DNA of 64,000 nt from Gimesia benthica (GTDB lineage: Bacteria > Planctomycetota > Planctomycetia > Planctomycetales > Planctomycetaceae), in the NCBI RefSeq assembly GCF_009720525.1, contig NZ_CP043930.1:7142001-7206000 (forward strand), given 5' to 3'. The notes below the pieces were generated by a model. It saw only the letters and a list, made by a program, of their open reading frames with translations. It made no database searches and was not told the origin of the DNA. The translations under genes were made by a program, and so were the position numbers. Below, piece by piece: positions 27,282 to 36,004 of the stretch (positions are counted from its first letter, which is position 1; each line of letters begins with the position of its first letter).

Positions 27282-27833
27282 ATGAATGGCATGCAGGAAC
27301 GATTAAACTATTTTGCCTACGGTTCAAATTTGCACCCCGCGCGCCTCGAAGCACGCATCGGGCGCTGTCAGTTTCAGGGAATTGCCTTACTTGAACAGGC
27401 AGAACTCCACTTTCACAAAGTCGGCATCGATGCATCCGGGAAATGTGATATTAAGATTCAGGACTCAACCGCAGGTGGCGTCTGGGGGGCCGTCTACCAG
27501 ATTACGACAGAACAGAAAATGGAACTCGACCGCTTCGAATCGCTGGGACAAGGATATGAGATTCGCGAGGTGGATGTACTGACGCATGAGCAAAGTTTGA
27601 TCCGTGTGTTTACCTACCAGGCGATGACCGCGTTTATCGATCCCGCGCTGCAGCCTTTCGACTGGTACCATGAGCTGGTTCTCCAGGGAGCCCGTTTTCA
27701 TGGTTTCCCGGCCGGGTATCTAACGCGGCTGCAACTGATTAAACGACTGACGGATTCTAATGCAGAACGAATCACCGTTGCGCAAGAGATCCTCAGGACG
27801 ATTGAAGAATACCGTGATCGGGGCACGGACTGA
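27282..27833 (+). CDS. gamma-glutamylcyclotransferase-like (GGCT/AIG2) protein
   Basis: 183 residues. The family start motif YFAYGSNLHPARL is at residues 10-22 and forms the phosphate/substrate loop of the GGCT fold. The strand GGVWGAVYQIT and LDRFESLGQGYEIREV follow, carrying the conserved glutamate of this family. GGCT enzymes cyclise gamma-glutamyl amino acids to 5-oxoproline; bacterial members also include gamma-glutamylamine forms, so the exact substrate is open. Cytosolic, with no signal peptide. The stop is four bases from the stop of the convergent M41-like gene. The ATG at 27282 is supported by a purine-rich AGAGAAACG upstream; an internal ATG at 27291 is possible. Confidence 0.85.
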   Translation: MNGMQERLNYFAYGSNLHPARLEARIGRCQFQGIALLEQAELHFHKVGIDASGKCDIKIQDSTAGGVWGAVYQITTEQKMELDRFESLGQGYEIREVDVLTHEQSLIRVFTYQAMTAFIDPALQPFDWYHELVLQGARFHGFPAGYLTRLQLIKRLTDSNAERITVAQEILRTIEEYRDRGTD

Positions 27834-27837
27834 CAGC

Positions 27838-28332
27838 CTACTGACCTTTAATGGAAATCCAACTGGAGATCGTGTCGTAGATCATCTCTTCTTCGAGCGT
27901 CTCATGGGCCAGCAGTTGATCGACCAGTTCTCCAATCGCCGCCCAGTAGTTGTCCTGACGAAAAAGCTGATACAGGCTGAGTGTTTTCTGCTCAAGGTAC
28001 TGCATGCGTGCCTGTCGCTGAGGAACCAGGACGGAAGCTGCTTCCCACGCCTGCTGCCAGTCTCCCGACCATTCTGCGACGAGAGCCGGATGAAAGGGAT
28101 CCCCCGTGTGAATCATCTCGGCAACCGGACCGGCCAGTGCTACGAGAATCGCTTTTTCACACAGCGTCTTTTCATCGTACACCCCTTGGGGCCAGGCGAT
28201 CTCGGCGTCTCCGTATCGCTCGGGACCGTCATCCCAGTCGGGATCGATCGTCACCGAATAGACGCGGGCACCGACATACACGGCCATCAGCACATGTCCC
28301 ACTTCGTGGTAGGCGGTCAGTTCTTCAGTCAC
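27838..28332 (-). CDS. stand-alone M41 (FtsH-type) peptidase-domain protein
   Basis: 164 residues. AYHEVGHVLMAV has the HExxH zinc motif of FtsH-family peptidases, and VALAGPVAEMIHTGD matches the FtsH region that follows it. The AAA+ ATPase and the membrane helices of true FtsH are missing, so this is a peptidase-domain-only protein. The third zinc ligand in FtsH is an aspartate further on; aspartates are present but I cannot assign the ligand. Proteolysis of peptides or small proteins is possible, or the protein may be non-catalytic. A GTG start at 28332 is used with GAAGGA upstream. A 21-bp inverted repeat lies 28 bases upstream of the start. Confidence 0.75.
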   Translation of the reverse strand: MTEELTAYHEVGHVLMAVYVGARVYSVTIDPDWDDGPERYGDAEIAWPQGVYDEKTLCEKAILVALAGPVAEMIHTGDPFHPALVAEWSGDWQQAWEAASVLVPQRQARMQYLEQKTLSLYQLFRQDNYWAAIGELVDQLLAHETLEEEMIYDTISSWISIKGQ

Positions 28333-28359
28333 GGGGGCGATTCCTTCAGTCGGTCGATC

Positions 28360-28380
28360 AAGCGATCAATCTGATCGCTT
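28360..28380. promoter_or_regulatory. perfect inverted repeat upstream of the M41-like gene
   Basis: AAGCGATCA (28360-28368) and TGATCGCTT (28372-28380) pair exactly around ATC. It lies 28 bases before the GTG start at 28332, where an operator or a 5' mRNA stem would be expected. Confidence 0.45.
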
Positions 28381-28612
28381 CCTGGTTGGCTGACATTAAA
28401 GCAGGTTAGGCTCCAGTCAACAATCGACGTCGGCAAAGCAATGCTGCTGGATGTGCAGAATTACTAATGATTGTTAACAGTGAATCCGGTGGGAACCGGG
28501 GACAGCATGGTTTTCTGACTAGGTATTGCCCATTCGCGCCGTTAGAATGATTTTTCTGTATTAATCACCCTTGGAATTTTCAGCATCGTTAGAGACTAAA
28601 GAGAGAGAATAA

Positions 28613-30724
28613 ATGAAGTGGATGTCGCAACTGCTCGCCTGCGGACTGTTTCTGATACTGGTTGTCCCGAAGGCACAAGGCAAGGAGTATGATGTCGTCG
28701 TCTATGGCGGCACCTCCGGGGCCGTCACCGCAGCCGTTCAGGCCAAGCGACTGGGAAAGTCAGCTGTCATCGTTTGCCCCGACACACATCTGGGAGGGCT
28801 TTCCAGTGGTGGTCTGGGCTGGACAGACACCGGCAATAAAGCCGTTATCGGCGGCCTGGCTCGCGAATTCTATCATCGCGTCTGGAAACACTATCAGACC
28901 GCGGACGCCTGGAAGTGGCAGCAGCGGAAAGCCTACGGCGACAAAGGGCAGGGGACTCCCGCCATCGATGGCAAGCAACGCACCATGTGGATTTTCGAAC
29001 CACACGTAGCCGAGGCTGTCTTTGATGAGTTCGTGAAAGAATACGAGATTCCCGTGTACCGCGACGAATGGCTGGATCGCAAGTCCGGCGTTACCAAAGA
29101 CGGGGATCGAATCACCGCCATCAAAACACTCAGCGGCAAAACCTTCCAGGGGAAGATGTTTATTGACGCCACTTACGAAGGTGATCTGCTGGCAACTGCC
29201 GGCGTGAGCTACCACGTGGGCCGCGAAGCCAACAGTGTCTATGGTGAAGAATGGAACGGTGTGCAGACCGGCGTACTGCATCACCGACACCACTTTGGCC
29301 CGAATGCGGTCAAAGAAAAGATCAGTCCCTACAAAGTTCCCGGCGATCCTGCCAGCGGACTGCTGCCTCGCATCAGTGGTGCCGACCCCGGCAAATACGG
29401 TTCGGGCGATGACAAAATTCAGGCCTACTGTTTCCGCATGTGCCTGACCAACCACGATGAGAATCGCGTTCCCTTTCCGAAACCGGAGGGCTACGACCCC
29501 GCCCAGTATGAACTCTTGCTGCGAATCTATGATGCCGGCTGGCGCCAGACGTTTGCCAAGTTTGATCCCATTCCAAACTTTAAGACCGATACCAACAATC
29601 ACGGTCCCATGAGTACCGATAATATCGGCTATAACTACGACTATCCCGAAGCATCCTACGAACGTCGTCAAGAGATTATCAAAGAGCACGAAACCTACCA
29701 GAAAGGCTGGCTGTACTTCATCGCCAACGATCCCCGTGTACCCAAAGAAGTGCAGCAGAAGATGCAGAAATGGGGGCTGGCGAAAGATGAGTTCACCGAT
29801 AACGGCAATTGGCCCCATCAGCTTTACATCCGTGAAGCCCGCCGGATGATCGGCGAATTCGTGATGACCGAAAACGAACTGCTCAAGAAGAAGCCTACCC
29901 CCGATTCGGTCGGCATGGGTTCCTACACCATGGACTCGCACAACGTGCAGCGGTATGTCACTCCGGAAGGCTACGTGCAGAACGAAGGGGACATCGGCGT
30001 TTCGACCCGTGGTCCCTATGAAATTGCTTACGGCAGCCTCGTTCCGAAAAAAGGGGAATGTGCCAACCTGCTGGTGCCGGTCTGTGTTTCCAGCTCACAC
30101 ATCGCCTTCGGTTCGATCCGCATGGAACCCGTTTTCATGATTCTCGGTCACTCCGCTGCGACAGCAGCTGCGATCGCCCTGGATCAGAAACTGGACGTGC
30201 AGGATGTGCCTTACGATCAGCTCAAAACCCAGCTGATCAAAGAGGGCCAGATTCTGGAAGCTCCTGCCGAAGTCAAGTATGGAAGTAACGGCATCAATCC
30301 GGAAACACTGAAAGGCATTGTTGTCGACGATGCGCAGGCCAGGCTGACCGGGCTCTGGCAGACCAGCCGCTCGGCGAAGAAGTATGTGGCTTCGGGTTAC
30401 AGTCACGAGTCAAATACGCGTGATGGCAAAGCCGCGGCCCGTTTTGAAGCCAAAGTTCCCCAGGCGGGACGCTACGAAGTTCGCTATGCCTATCCGCCGA
30501 ACACCAATCGCAGCTCGCAGGTCAAAGTGACCGTGCAGCATGCGGGGGGATCCACTTCCAAAACCATCGACCAGCGTCAGACACCACCTCTGGAAGGTGT
30601 GTTTGTGTCGCTGGGAGAATTTGAATTCACACCCGACAAGACAGCGGCTGTCGAAGTGACCAATGCTGATGCCAACGGCTATGTCATCATCGACGCCGTC
30701 CAGTGGATTCCCGTCAAGGAGTGA
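28613..30724 (+). CDS. secreted FAD-dependent oxidoreductase with C-terminal golvesin-like domain
   Basis: 703 residues. A signal peptide (residues 1-23, ending AQG) leads into an FAD-binding Rossmann fold: YDVVVYGGTSGAVTAAVQAKRLG, the glycine-rich dinucleotide site, followed by THLGGLSSGGLGWTD. The central part matches the large FAD-dependent oxidoreductases found near polysaccharide lyases (for example the xanthan-lyase-associated group). Residues about 580-703 form a beta-sandwich domain of golvesin C-terminal type (SHESNTRDGKAAARFEAKVP, GRYEVRYAYPPNTNRS, ANGYVIIDAVQW). The reaction is unknown. The ATG at 28613 has AGAGAGAA upstream. The pectate lyase gene starts 63 bases downstream, so the two are likely co-expressed in breakdown of plant- or algal-type polysaccharides. 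Confidence 0.9.
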   Translation: MKWMSQLLACGLFLILVVPKAQGKEYDVVVYGGTSGAVTAAVQAKRLGKSAVIVCPDTHLGGLSSGGLGWTDTGNKAVIGGLAREFYHRVWKHYQTADAWKWQQRKAYGDKGQGTPAIDGKQRTMWIFEPHVAEAVFDEFVKEYEIPVYRDEWLDRKSGVTKDGDRITAIKTLSGKTFQGKMFIDATYEGDLLATAGVSYHVGREANSVYGEEWNGVQTGVLHHRHHFGPNAVKEKISPYKVPGDPASGLLPRISGADPGKYGSGDDKIQAYCFRMCLTNHDENRVPFPKPEGYDPAQYELLLRIYDAGWRQTFAKFDPIPNFKTDTNNHGPMSTDNIGYNYDYPEASYERRQEIIKEHETYQKGWLYFIANDPRVPKEVQQKMQKWGLAKDEFTDNGNWPHQLYIREARRMIGEFVMTENELLKKKPTPDSVGMGSYTMDSHNVQRYVTPEGYVQNEGDIGVSTRGPYEIAYGSLVPKKGECANLLVPVCVSSSHIAFGSIRMEPVFMILGHSAATAAAIALDQKLDVQDVPYDQLKTQLIKEGQILEAPAEVKYGSNGINPETLKGIVVDDAQARLTGLWQTSRSAKKYVASGYSHESNTRDGKAAARFEAKVPQAGRYEVRYAYPPNTNRSSQVKVTVQHAGGSTSKTIDQRQTPPLEGVFVSLGEFEFTPDKTAAVEVTNADANGYVIIDAVQWIPVKE

Positions 30725-30787
30725 CCCCTTTGAGCGCGTGAGTCTGTTCTGAAACCGTTCTGTAATCAGATATGAGAGGAGTTCGTT

Positions 30788-32233
30788 GTGCATAAGCCGG
30801 GCCGTGTAGTATCGATTCTGCTGGGAATTTCAATGATCTCGCTTCTGGGTTTCAGGACTGCTTCCGCTCAGGCGGCGGTGCCGGTCTCCAAGGAGAACGT
30901 CACGAAAGCGATGCGGGCGGCCAGCGAGTTTTATCGCAATAAGCTCGCTCTGCACGGTGGCTACGTTTACTACTACAGCCTGGATCTTAAGGAACGCTGG
31001 GGCGAAGGTAAGGCGTCTCCGGATCAGATCTGGGTGCAGCCTCCCGGCACACCAACAGTGGGGATGGCGTTCCTCTCGGCTTATGAAGCGACCGGGGACC
31101 AGTTCTATCTCGACGCTGCCACCGATGCCGCACTGGCACTCGTTTATGGTCAGTTGAAATCGGGCGGCTGGACGAATTCAGTTGATTTCAATCCCCGCAG
31201 TAAACTGACCGCCGAGTACCGTAACGGAAAGGGGCGTGGCAAGAACAACTCGACCCTTGATGACGGAATTTCGCAGTCGGCAATTCGCCTCATCATTCAC
31301 GTCGATCAGGCCCATAAGTTTCAACACAAACAGATCCACGAATCTGCCCAGGTCGCCTTGAATGCCCTGCTGGCGGCACAGTTCCCCGTGGGGGCCTTTC
31401 CCCAGGTCTGGACCGGACCGGTGCCGCAGATCCCCGCGAAGCCGGCCAGCTTTCCCCAATACGACTGGCGGACGGAAGGACGTGTCAAAAACTACTGGGA
31501 CTGTTACACCCTCAACGATGGTCTGGCCGGCTATGTCTGCACGACGCTGCTGGACGCCTACGAAATCTACAAAGATGAGCGTCTGAAACAGGCGGTGCTC
31601 AAACTGGGAGACTTTCTGATTTTGTCTCAGTTACCCGAACCACAGCCCGCCTGGGCACAGCAGTACAACTACGATATGCAGCCCATCTGGGCCCGCCGCT
31701 TCGAACCGCCGGCCATTACCGGGGGAGAGACCCAGGATGTGATTGCCACCCTGATGCGGATTTATCGCTTCAGCGGTGAGAAGAAATATCTGGAACCGAT
31801 TCCCCGGGCACTCGCCTGGTTAAAACGCTCCCAGTTACCCGATGGACAGCTCGCCCGCTACTACGAACTGCAGACCAATCGCCCGCTTTACATGAATCGC
31901 AGCGGAAAAAAGTACAGCCTGACTTACGACGATTCCGATCTGCCCCGGCACTATGGCTGGAAGATTACCTCAGAGGTCAAAGAACTCGAACGGGAGTTCA
32001 AAGCCGTCAGCGCAGGGCGGGAACTAAAGACCGAGCCGACTCCGAAGCAGTTGCTGATCCGCGTGAAAGCGATTCTCGATGACCTGGACGACCAGGCACG
32101 CTGGATCAGCGTCAGTACGGGCGAACGTCTGGTGGGGCAACCCAAATTCCCGGTGAATACCAGGTACATCGCCAGCGATCGCTTCAGCAGCAACCTGGAG
32201 ACATTAAGTCAGTATCTCCAGCAGCAGAAATAG
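30788..32233 (+). CDS. secreted PL10-type pectate lyase
   Basis: 481 residues. A signal peptide (residues 1-28, ending TASAQ) precedes an (alpha/alpha)-toroid pectic acid lyase fold. Matching family-10 sequence marks include YVYYYSLDLKERWGEG, QPPGTPTVGMAFLSAYEATGD, STLDDGISQSAIR and QYDWRTEGRVKNYWDCYTLNDG. Polygalacturonate is cleaved by beta-elimination using calcium; PL10 enzymes are exported. GTG at 30788 is the start, with AGGAG eight bases upstream. It lies 63 bases after the FAD oxidoreductase gene and ends 24 bases before the convergent phosphoglycerate mutase gene. The family call is sound; the exact pectin substrate is inferred. Confidence 0.9.
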   Translation: MHKPGRVVSILLGISMISLLGFRTASAQAAVPVSKENVTKAMRAASEFYRNKLALHGGYVYYYSLDLKERWGEGKASPDQIWVQPPGTPTVGMAFLSAYEATGDQFYLDAATDAALALVYGQLKSGGWTNSVDFNPRSKLTAEYRNGKGRGKNNSTLDDGISQSAIRLIIHVDQAHKFQHKQIHESAQVALNALLAAQFPVGAFPQVWTGPVPQIPAKPASFPQYDWRTEGRVKNYWDCYTLNDGLAGYVCTTLLDAYEIYKDERLKQAVLKLGDFLILSQLPEPQPAWAQQYNYDMQPIWARRFEPPAITGGETQDVIATLMRIYRFSGEKKYLEPIPRALAWLKRSQLPDGQLARYYELQTNRPLYMNRSGKKYSLTYDDSDLPRHYGWKITSEVKELEREFKAVSAGRELKTEPTPKQLLIRVKAILDDLDDQARWISVSTGERLVGQPKFPVNTRYIASDRFSSNLETLSQYLQQQK

Positions 32234-32257
32234 TGCTGAGCGACAACCGCGTCCTGT

Positions 32258-32926
32258 TTAATGGGGGACACCACTCAAGTGGAAGATGGCATTCATCGTC
32301 ACCACTTTGGTTTCCCCTGCATGATGGCGGATGATGTTGATACCGGTATTGTTCTGCTTGATGTCCTTGGCTTTTTCGATGGGAAGTCCCAGCAGGCTGG
32401 CCAGATAGACCCGGTTGATTACGTTATGCGCGACGACCGCGATCGTCTCGCCGGTATGGCGTTCCAGCAGTGACTGGAGTGCAGGCTCACAACGATTGAA
32501 CACATCGCCGTAAGATTCTCCGCCTTCGTAACGGTTCCGGTAGGGATCATCCATGAATGCCTTGTAGGCGGCCGGGGATTCCTGCTCAATGATGTCCCAG
32601 GATTTTCCCTCCCACAGACCCACATCGCATTCGTGAATCTCTGCGACTTCCTGCGGAGTCAGCTTAAAATGCGCACAGACCGCCTGGGCCGTCTCTTTTG
32701 CACGGATCATCGGACTGCTGTAGATATGGTTGATCGAACAGTTCTCCGCCAGGAAAGTCGCCAGGGCCTGAGCCTGCTTTTGTCCCGATTCACTCAGACT
32801 GGGATTGATGCCGCAACCCTGCAGAATATAGGGCCGCTGTTCGTTCGGGGGAGTCGCTCCATGACGAATCAGCAGCAGGTTGGTCGCATCGGGTTCAGGG
32901 TGGGGGATAAAGTGTTGCTTTTCCAT
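32258..32926 (-). CDS. histidine phosphatase / phosphoglycerate mutase family protein
   Basis: 222 residues. The phosphohistidine motif LLIRHGATPPNEQRP is at about residue 19, with NPSLSESGQKQAQALA, the second-half YSSPMIRAKETAQAV, and the VVAHNVINRVYLA histidine region. It belongs to the large family that includes cofactor-dependent phosphoglycerate mutase and alpha-ribazole phosphatases; the reaction here is not determined. The ATG at 32926 is preferred over an upstream extension to 33196 that would overlap pdxA and has no family similarity. AGGA precedes it. It follows pdxA by 25 bases, so the two genes are likely in one operon. Confidence 0.9.
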   Translation of the reverse strand: MEKQHFIPHPEPDATNLLLIRHGATPPNEQRPYILQGCGINPSLSESGQKQAQALATFLAENCSINHIYSSPMIRAKETAQAVCAHFKLTPQEVAEIHECDVGLWEGKSWDIIEQESPAAYKAFMDDPYRNRYEGGESYGDVFNRCEPALQSLLERHTGETIAVVAHNVINRVYLASLLGLPIEKAKDIKQNNTGINIIRHHAGETKVVTMNAIFHLSGVPH

Positions 32927-32951
32927 GTTCAGTCCTGTGTCAGGAAAGGTT

Positions 32952-33995
32952 TTAATCGGTTTGAATCTGTTTCTGGTGTGCGGCCAGTTTGACCGCGGCC
33001 CGCACGGCTTCCATGATGCCTCTGGTCTCAGGCTTGATGTCGCTCCAGGCAATGTCAAACGCGGTGCCATGACTGGGGCTGGTTCGCACGATCGGCAATC
33101 CCAGCGTAATATTGACCGCCTGGTCAAAGCCGAGCAGCTTGAAGGGGATGTGCCCCTGGTCGTGATACATGGCGACGACCGCATCAAACTCCCCATGCAC
33201 GGCGCGGCGAATCAGTGTATCGGCCGGCAGAGGACCCGTTGCATTCAGACCAGAGGCCCGGGCCCGTTCGACGGCCGGGGCGATGATCCGCGCTTCCTCA
33301 TCACCAAACAGACCATGTTCTCCCGCATGGGGGTTCAAAGCACAGACGGCGACCCGGGGAGGTTCCGCGCCCATGACCTGCATCAGTTCAGCGATGAGGC
33401 GTGTCTTCTCAAAGATCTCGTCGGTTTTCAACAGGCCGGGAACGCTGGCGATGGAAGTATGCAGGGTCGCATGTACGATTCCCAGACCAGCCGGCGGTTG
33501 AATCACATCACTGCCCGGTAGATAGAGCATCATTCCAAAGTCGGCTACCTGACACCGGTCAGCCAGGATCTCAGTATGCCCCGGATAATCGATGCCGCCC
33601 CGATGCAGTGATTCCTTATTCAAGGGGGCTGTGGTGATCGCATCCACTTTTCCCGCGAGGCAGTCATCGATGGCGCTGACCAGGTAGTCGTACGCCCCGC
33701 GACCCGCGCGGGCATCGACCTGGCAGGGGGTTGCTTCCGCCACATCCGCGCGTCCCCGGTCAATGCAGTAGACTGCTCCCGGCCGGGATGAGAGTTCATC
33801 TGGTAGTTGATCGACGGAAATGACTTCCAGTCCACTCCCGGAATGACGGGCAGCACGCCGCAGAACTTCCGCATTGCCATAGACGACCGGGCAGCAGAGT
33901 GCATTCAGTTCCGGCTGAACGCACAGGGCATCCAGTAACTGGGGACCGATGCCAGAGACATCTCCCATTGTCAGAGCGATTCGCGGCTGTTTCAT
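32952..33995 (-). CDS. pdxA: 4-hydroxythreonine-4-phosphate dehydrogenase
   Basis: 347 residues. PdxA oxidises 4-phosphohydroxythreonine for the ring of pyridoxal 5'-phosphate. Family motifs are IALTMGDVSGIGPQLLD at the start, TTAPLNKESLHRGGIDYPGHTEILA carrying the conserved metal-binding histidine region, ALNPHAGEHGLFGDEE, and VAMYHDQGHIPFKLL with the last zinc-ligand histidine; GLPIVRTSPSHGTAFDIA completes it. All expected metal ligands look intact. The ATG overlaps the rfbC stop by four bases (ATGA), so translation is coupled. pdxJ is not in the window. The phosphoglycerate mutase-like gene follows. Confidence 0.95.
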   Translation of the reverse strand: MKQPRIALTMGDVSGIGPQLLDALCVQPELNALCCPVVYGNAEVLRRAARHSGSGLEVISVDQLPDELSSRPGAVYCIDRGRADVAEATPCQVDARAGRGAYDYLVSAIDDCLAGKVDAITTAPLNKESLHRGGIDYPGHTEILADRCQVADFGMMLYLPGSDVIQPPAGLGIVHATLHTSIASVPGLLKTDEIFEKTRLIAELMQVMGAEPPRVAVCALNPHAGEHGLFGDEEARIIAPAVERARASGLNATGPLPADTLIRRAVHGEFDAVVAMYHDQGHIPFKLLGFDQAVNITLGLPIVRTSPSHGTAFDIAWSDIKPETRGIMEAVRAAVKLAAHQKQIQTD

Positions 33996-34540
33996 AGCGA
34001 TTCGAAAACTTCACATTCTTTCAGCGGCAGCCCTCGACGGTCTTTCTCCGAGAGCAGTGGCTCGCCTGAGAGCGGCCAGTCAATTCCCAGTTCGGGATCG
34101 TTCCAGAGCAGAGTTCGATCGTGTTCGGGGTAATAATAATCGCCACACTTATACACAAAATCAACCTGGGGGCTGATGACATAAAAACCGTGGGCAAAAC
34201 CGGGGGGCACATAGAGTTGCTTGTGGTTCTCGCCCGTCAGGCGGATAGAGTAAGACTGGCCGAACGTGGGAGAATTCTTCCGCAGGTCGACACAGACGTC
34301 CAGAATTTCCCCTTTCATGACATGCACGAGTTTGGCCTGGGGGTGCTGAATCTGGTAATGCAGTCCCCGGAGAATGCCGGCTGTGGAACGGGATGCATTA
34401 TCCTGTACAAAAGAGGCATCGACGCCAGCCTCCTTGTACCGCTCCTGCTGGTACGTTTCTTTGAAAAAACCACGTTCGTCAGAAAAGACCCGGGGGGTGA
34501 TCACCAGTAACCCGGGAAAACCGGTCTGTTCTACTTCCAT
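33992..34540 (-). CDS. rfbC: dTDP-4-dehydrorhamnose 3,5-epimerase
   Basis: 182 residues, the family length. RfbC makes dTDP-4-dehydro-L-rhamnose for surface polysaccharides. Motifs are LVITPRVFSDERGFFKETYQ, FVQDNASRSTAGILRGLHYQ with the catalytic histidine, KLVHVMKGEILDVCVDLRKNS, PPGFAHGFYVIS and the YYYPEHDRTLLWNDP tail. The ATG at 34540 matches the family start better than one at 34618, which adds 26 residues. Other rhamnose genes (rfbA, B, D) are not adjacent; instead it shares an operon with pdxA, an odd pairing. Start-proximal ribosome site is weak. Confidence 0.93.
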   Translation of the reverse strand: MEVEQTGFPGLLVITPRVFSDERGFFKETYQQERYKEAGVDASFVQDNASRSTAGILRGLHYQIQHPQAKLVHVMKGEILDVCVDLRKNSPTFGQSYSIRLTGENHKQLYVPPGFAHGFYVISPQVDFVYKCGDYYYPEHDRTLLWNDPELGIDWPLSGEPLLSEKDRRGLPLKECEVFESL

Positions 34541-34850
34541 GAGGTGTGACTTCTCTCTCTCTGAGTGAAAAAGGGCGTATCTGTACCGCTTCTTGCGGGG
34601 AACAATCATACGGATCATAGCGATTTCAAGGCCATTTCATAAGGATCGAGAAAGTCCAGTTATGGATTTCTCAAAATCTTTCTTAACCCCTAAACACGAC
34701 ACAAGTCACCTTTTTTAAGGAATTTAGAAAAACGCCCATCCATACGGAATTTCCTGTTTTTTCTTGAAAATGCTCATGTACATCGCGTATTCTATATGCA
34801 GTATTTCTTTCCCGAGAAATACATCCCGCAAAGTTTCCTGCTGACGAGGT
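34541..34850. other. intergenic region
   Basis: 310 bases between divergent rfbC and the protease gene. It holds a promoter candidate at 34764-34793 and otherwise nothing I can name. Confidence 0.4.
34764..34793 (+). promoter_or_regulatory. candidate promoter of the protease pair
   Basis: TTGAAA at 34764-34769 and TATTCT at 34788-34793, with an 18-base spacer, about 57 bases before the ATG at 34851. Reasonable spacing and composition, but not tested. Confidence 0.4.
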
Positions 34851-35930
34851 ATGAGTTTGAGCCCCTTGATCTTCTTCAGAGCCGCAACCGGTGATTTGGT
34901 GCAACGCACTCTCGTCAGTGCAATGGGCCTGGTCCTGCTTTCTCTGGCGCCCGCCAACGCTCAGGAAGTCGAGGTGCGTAAACCCGTAGTTACCCCTGTC
35001 GCCCCAGCGAAACTTTCCGAAGTCTTTTTCAAGACCGTTCCCGATTCCCTGGAGGATCTTCAGGAGATTGAACGGCAGGTCACTTCCCTGACAGAAAAAG
35101 CAATTCACAGTACGGTCTCTGTACGGGTCGGCGATGCCCAGGGGAGTGGGGTGATCATTGATAACAAAGCCGGCTACATCCTCACAGCCGCACATGTCAT
35201 CGGACTCGCTCAGAAAGATGCCACCATCATCCTCCACGATGGCCGCACGTTGAAAGGCCGCACCATGGGCCTGAACCGCGGTCTCGATGCAGGACTGGTG
35301 AAACTGATTGAAGATGCCGAAGTCGATATCAGCAAACTCACGGCCGCGAAGATGGGAGACATCTCCCAGATCAAAACCGGTGAGTGGGTGATGGCCACCG
35401 GACACCCGAACGGTTATCAGGCAGGTCGTCCTCCTGTCGTACGACTGGGACGGGTCGTGACCCGAAAAAAACATCTGCTCCAGACTGATTGCACGCTGAT
35501 CGGCGGAGACTCAGGTGGCCCATTATACAATATGCAGGGAGAGGTGGTCGGCATTCACAGCCGCATCGGTCCCTCTACCAGCTGGAATTTCCATATCCCC
35601 GTCTCCGCATTTCAGGACGACTGGGAAAAGCTCGTTTCCGGCGATATGTGGGGGGCGAAGCCTCTTGGCCAGAATGCCGTCCTCGGCGTCAATGGCGAAA
35701 CGACAGATCAAGGATGTAAAGTGACCGGCGTCACCCGCGGATTTCCCGCAGAAATCGCCGGCTTGAAAGAGAATGACATTATTTACCAGTTGAACGATGA
35801 AAAGATTACCGGCATCGAACAACTGGCGGAAGTCGTTCAACAATACAAACCGGGGCAGACGGTGCAGGTCCAACTGACGCGTGACGGCAAAAGCATGTCG
35901 TTTGAAGTTCAACTCGCCGCCCGGGATTAA
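34851..35930 (+). CDS. secreted trypsin-like (S1C) serine protease with PDZ domain
   Basis: 359 residues. A signal-like segment lies at about residues 18-37 (ending PANAQ). The trypsin fold follows with the complete catalytic triad: His115 in ILTAAHVIG, Asp146 in GLDAGLVKL and Ser221 in GGDSGGPLY. A single PDZ domain covers about 275-355 (GFPAEIAGLKENDIIYQLND). The layout is that of a DegS/DegQ-like periplasmic quality-control protease with one PDZ. The pseudoprotease gene starts 75 bases downstream on the same strand. The ATG at 34851 has GAGG only one base ahead, so the start could be wrong by a few residues. Confidence 0.9.
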   Translation: MSLSPLIFFRAATGDLVQRTLVSAMGLVLLSLAPANAQEVEVRKPVVTPVAPAKLSEVFFKTVPDSLEDLQEIERQVTSLTEKAIHSTVSVRVGDAQGSGVIIDNKAGYILTAAHVIGLAQKDATIILHDGRTLKGRTMGLNRGLDAGLVKLIEDAEVDISKLTAAKMGDISQIKTGEWVMATGHPNGYQAGRPPVVRLGRVVTRKKHLLQTDCTLIGGDSGGPLYNMQGEVVGIHSRIGPSTSWNFHIPVSAFQDDWEKLVSGDMWGAKPLGQNAVLGVNGETTDQGCKVTGVTRGFPAEIAGLKENDIIYQLNDEKITGIEQLAEVVQQYKPGQTVQVQLTRDGKSMSFEVQLAARD

Positions 35931-36004
35931 TACAAACTTGATCGCGATCCGGATGACTGCTTCGTAGTTCGGATCTGAAAATAAAGTGATGTGAGGAGAA
36001 GCTC

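Noticed and set aside
28760..29941. Long - strand open frame (393 codons) opposite the FAD oxidoreductase
   Set aside because: Mirror of a well-supported gene with high codon bias; composition is that of an antisense frame and no motif is seen.
32927..33196. N-terminal extension of the phosphoglycerate mutase-like protein by 90 residues
   Set aside because: The extension overlaps pdxA in another frame and lacks family similarity; the ATG at 32926 has a ribosome site.
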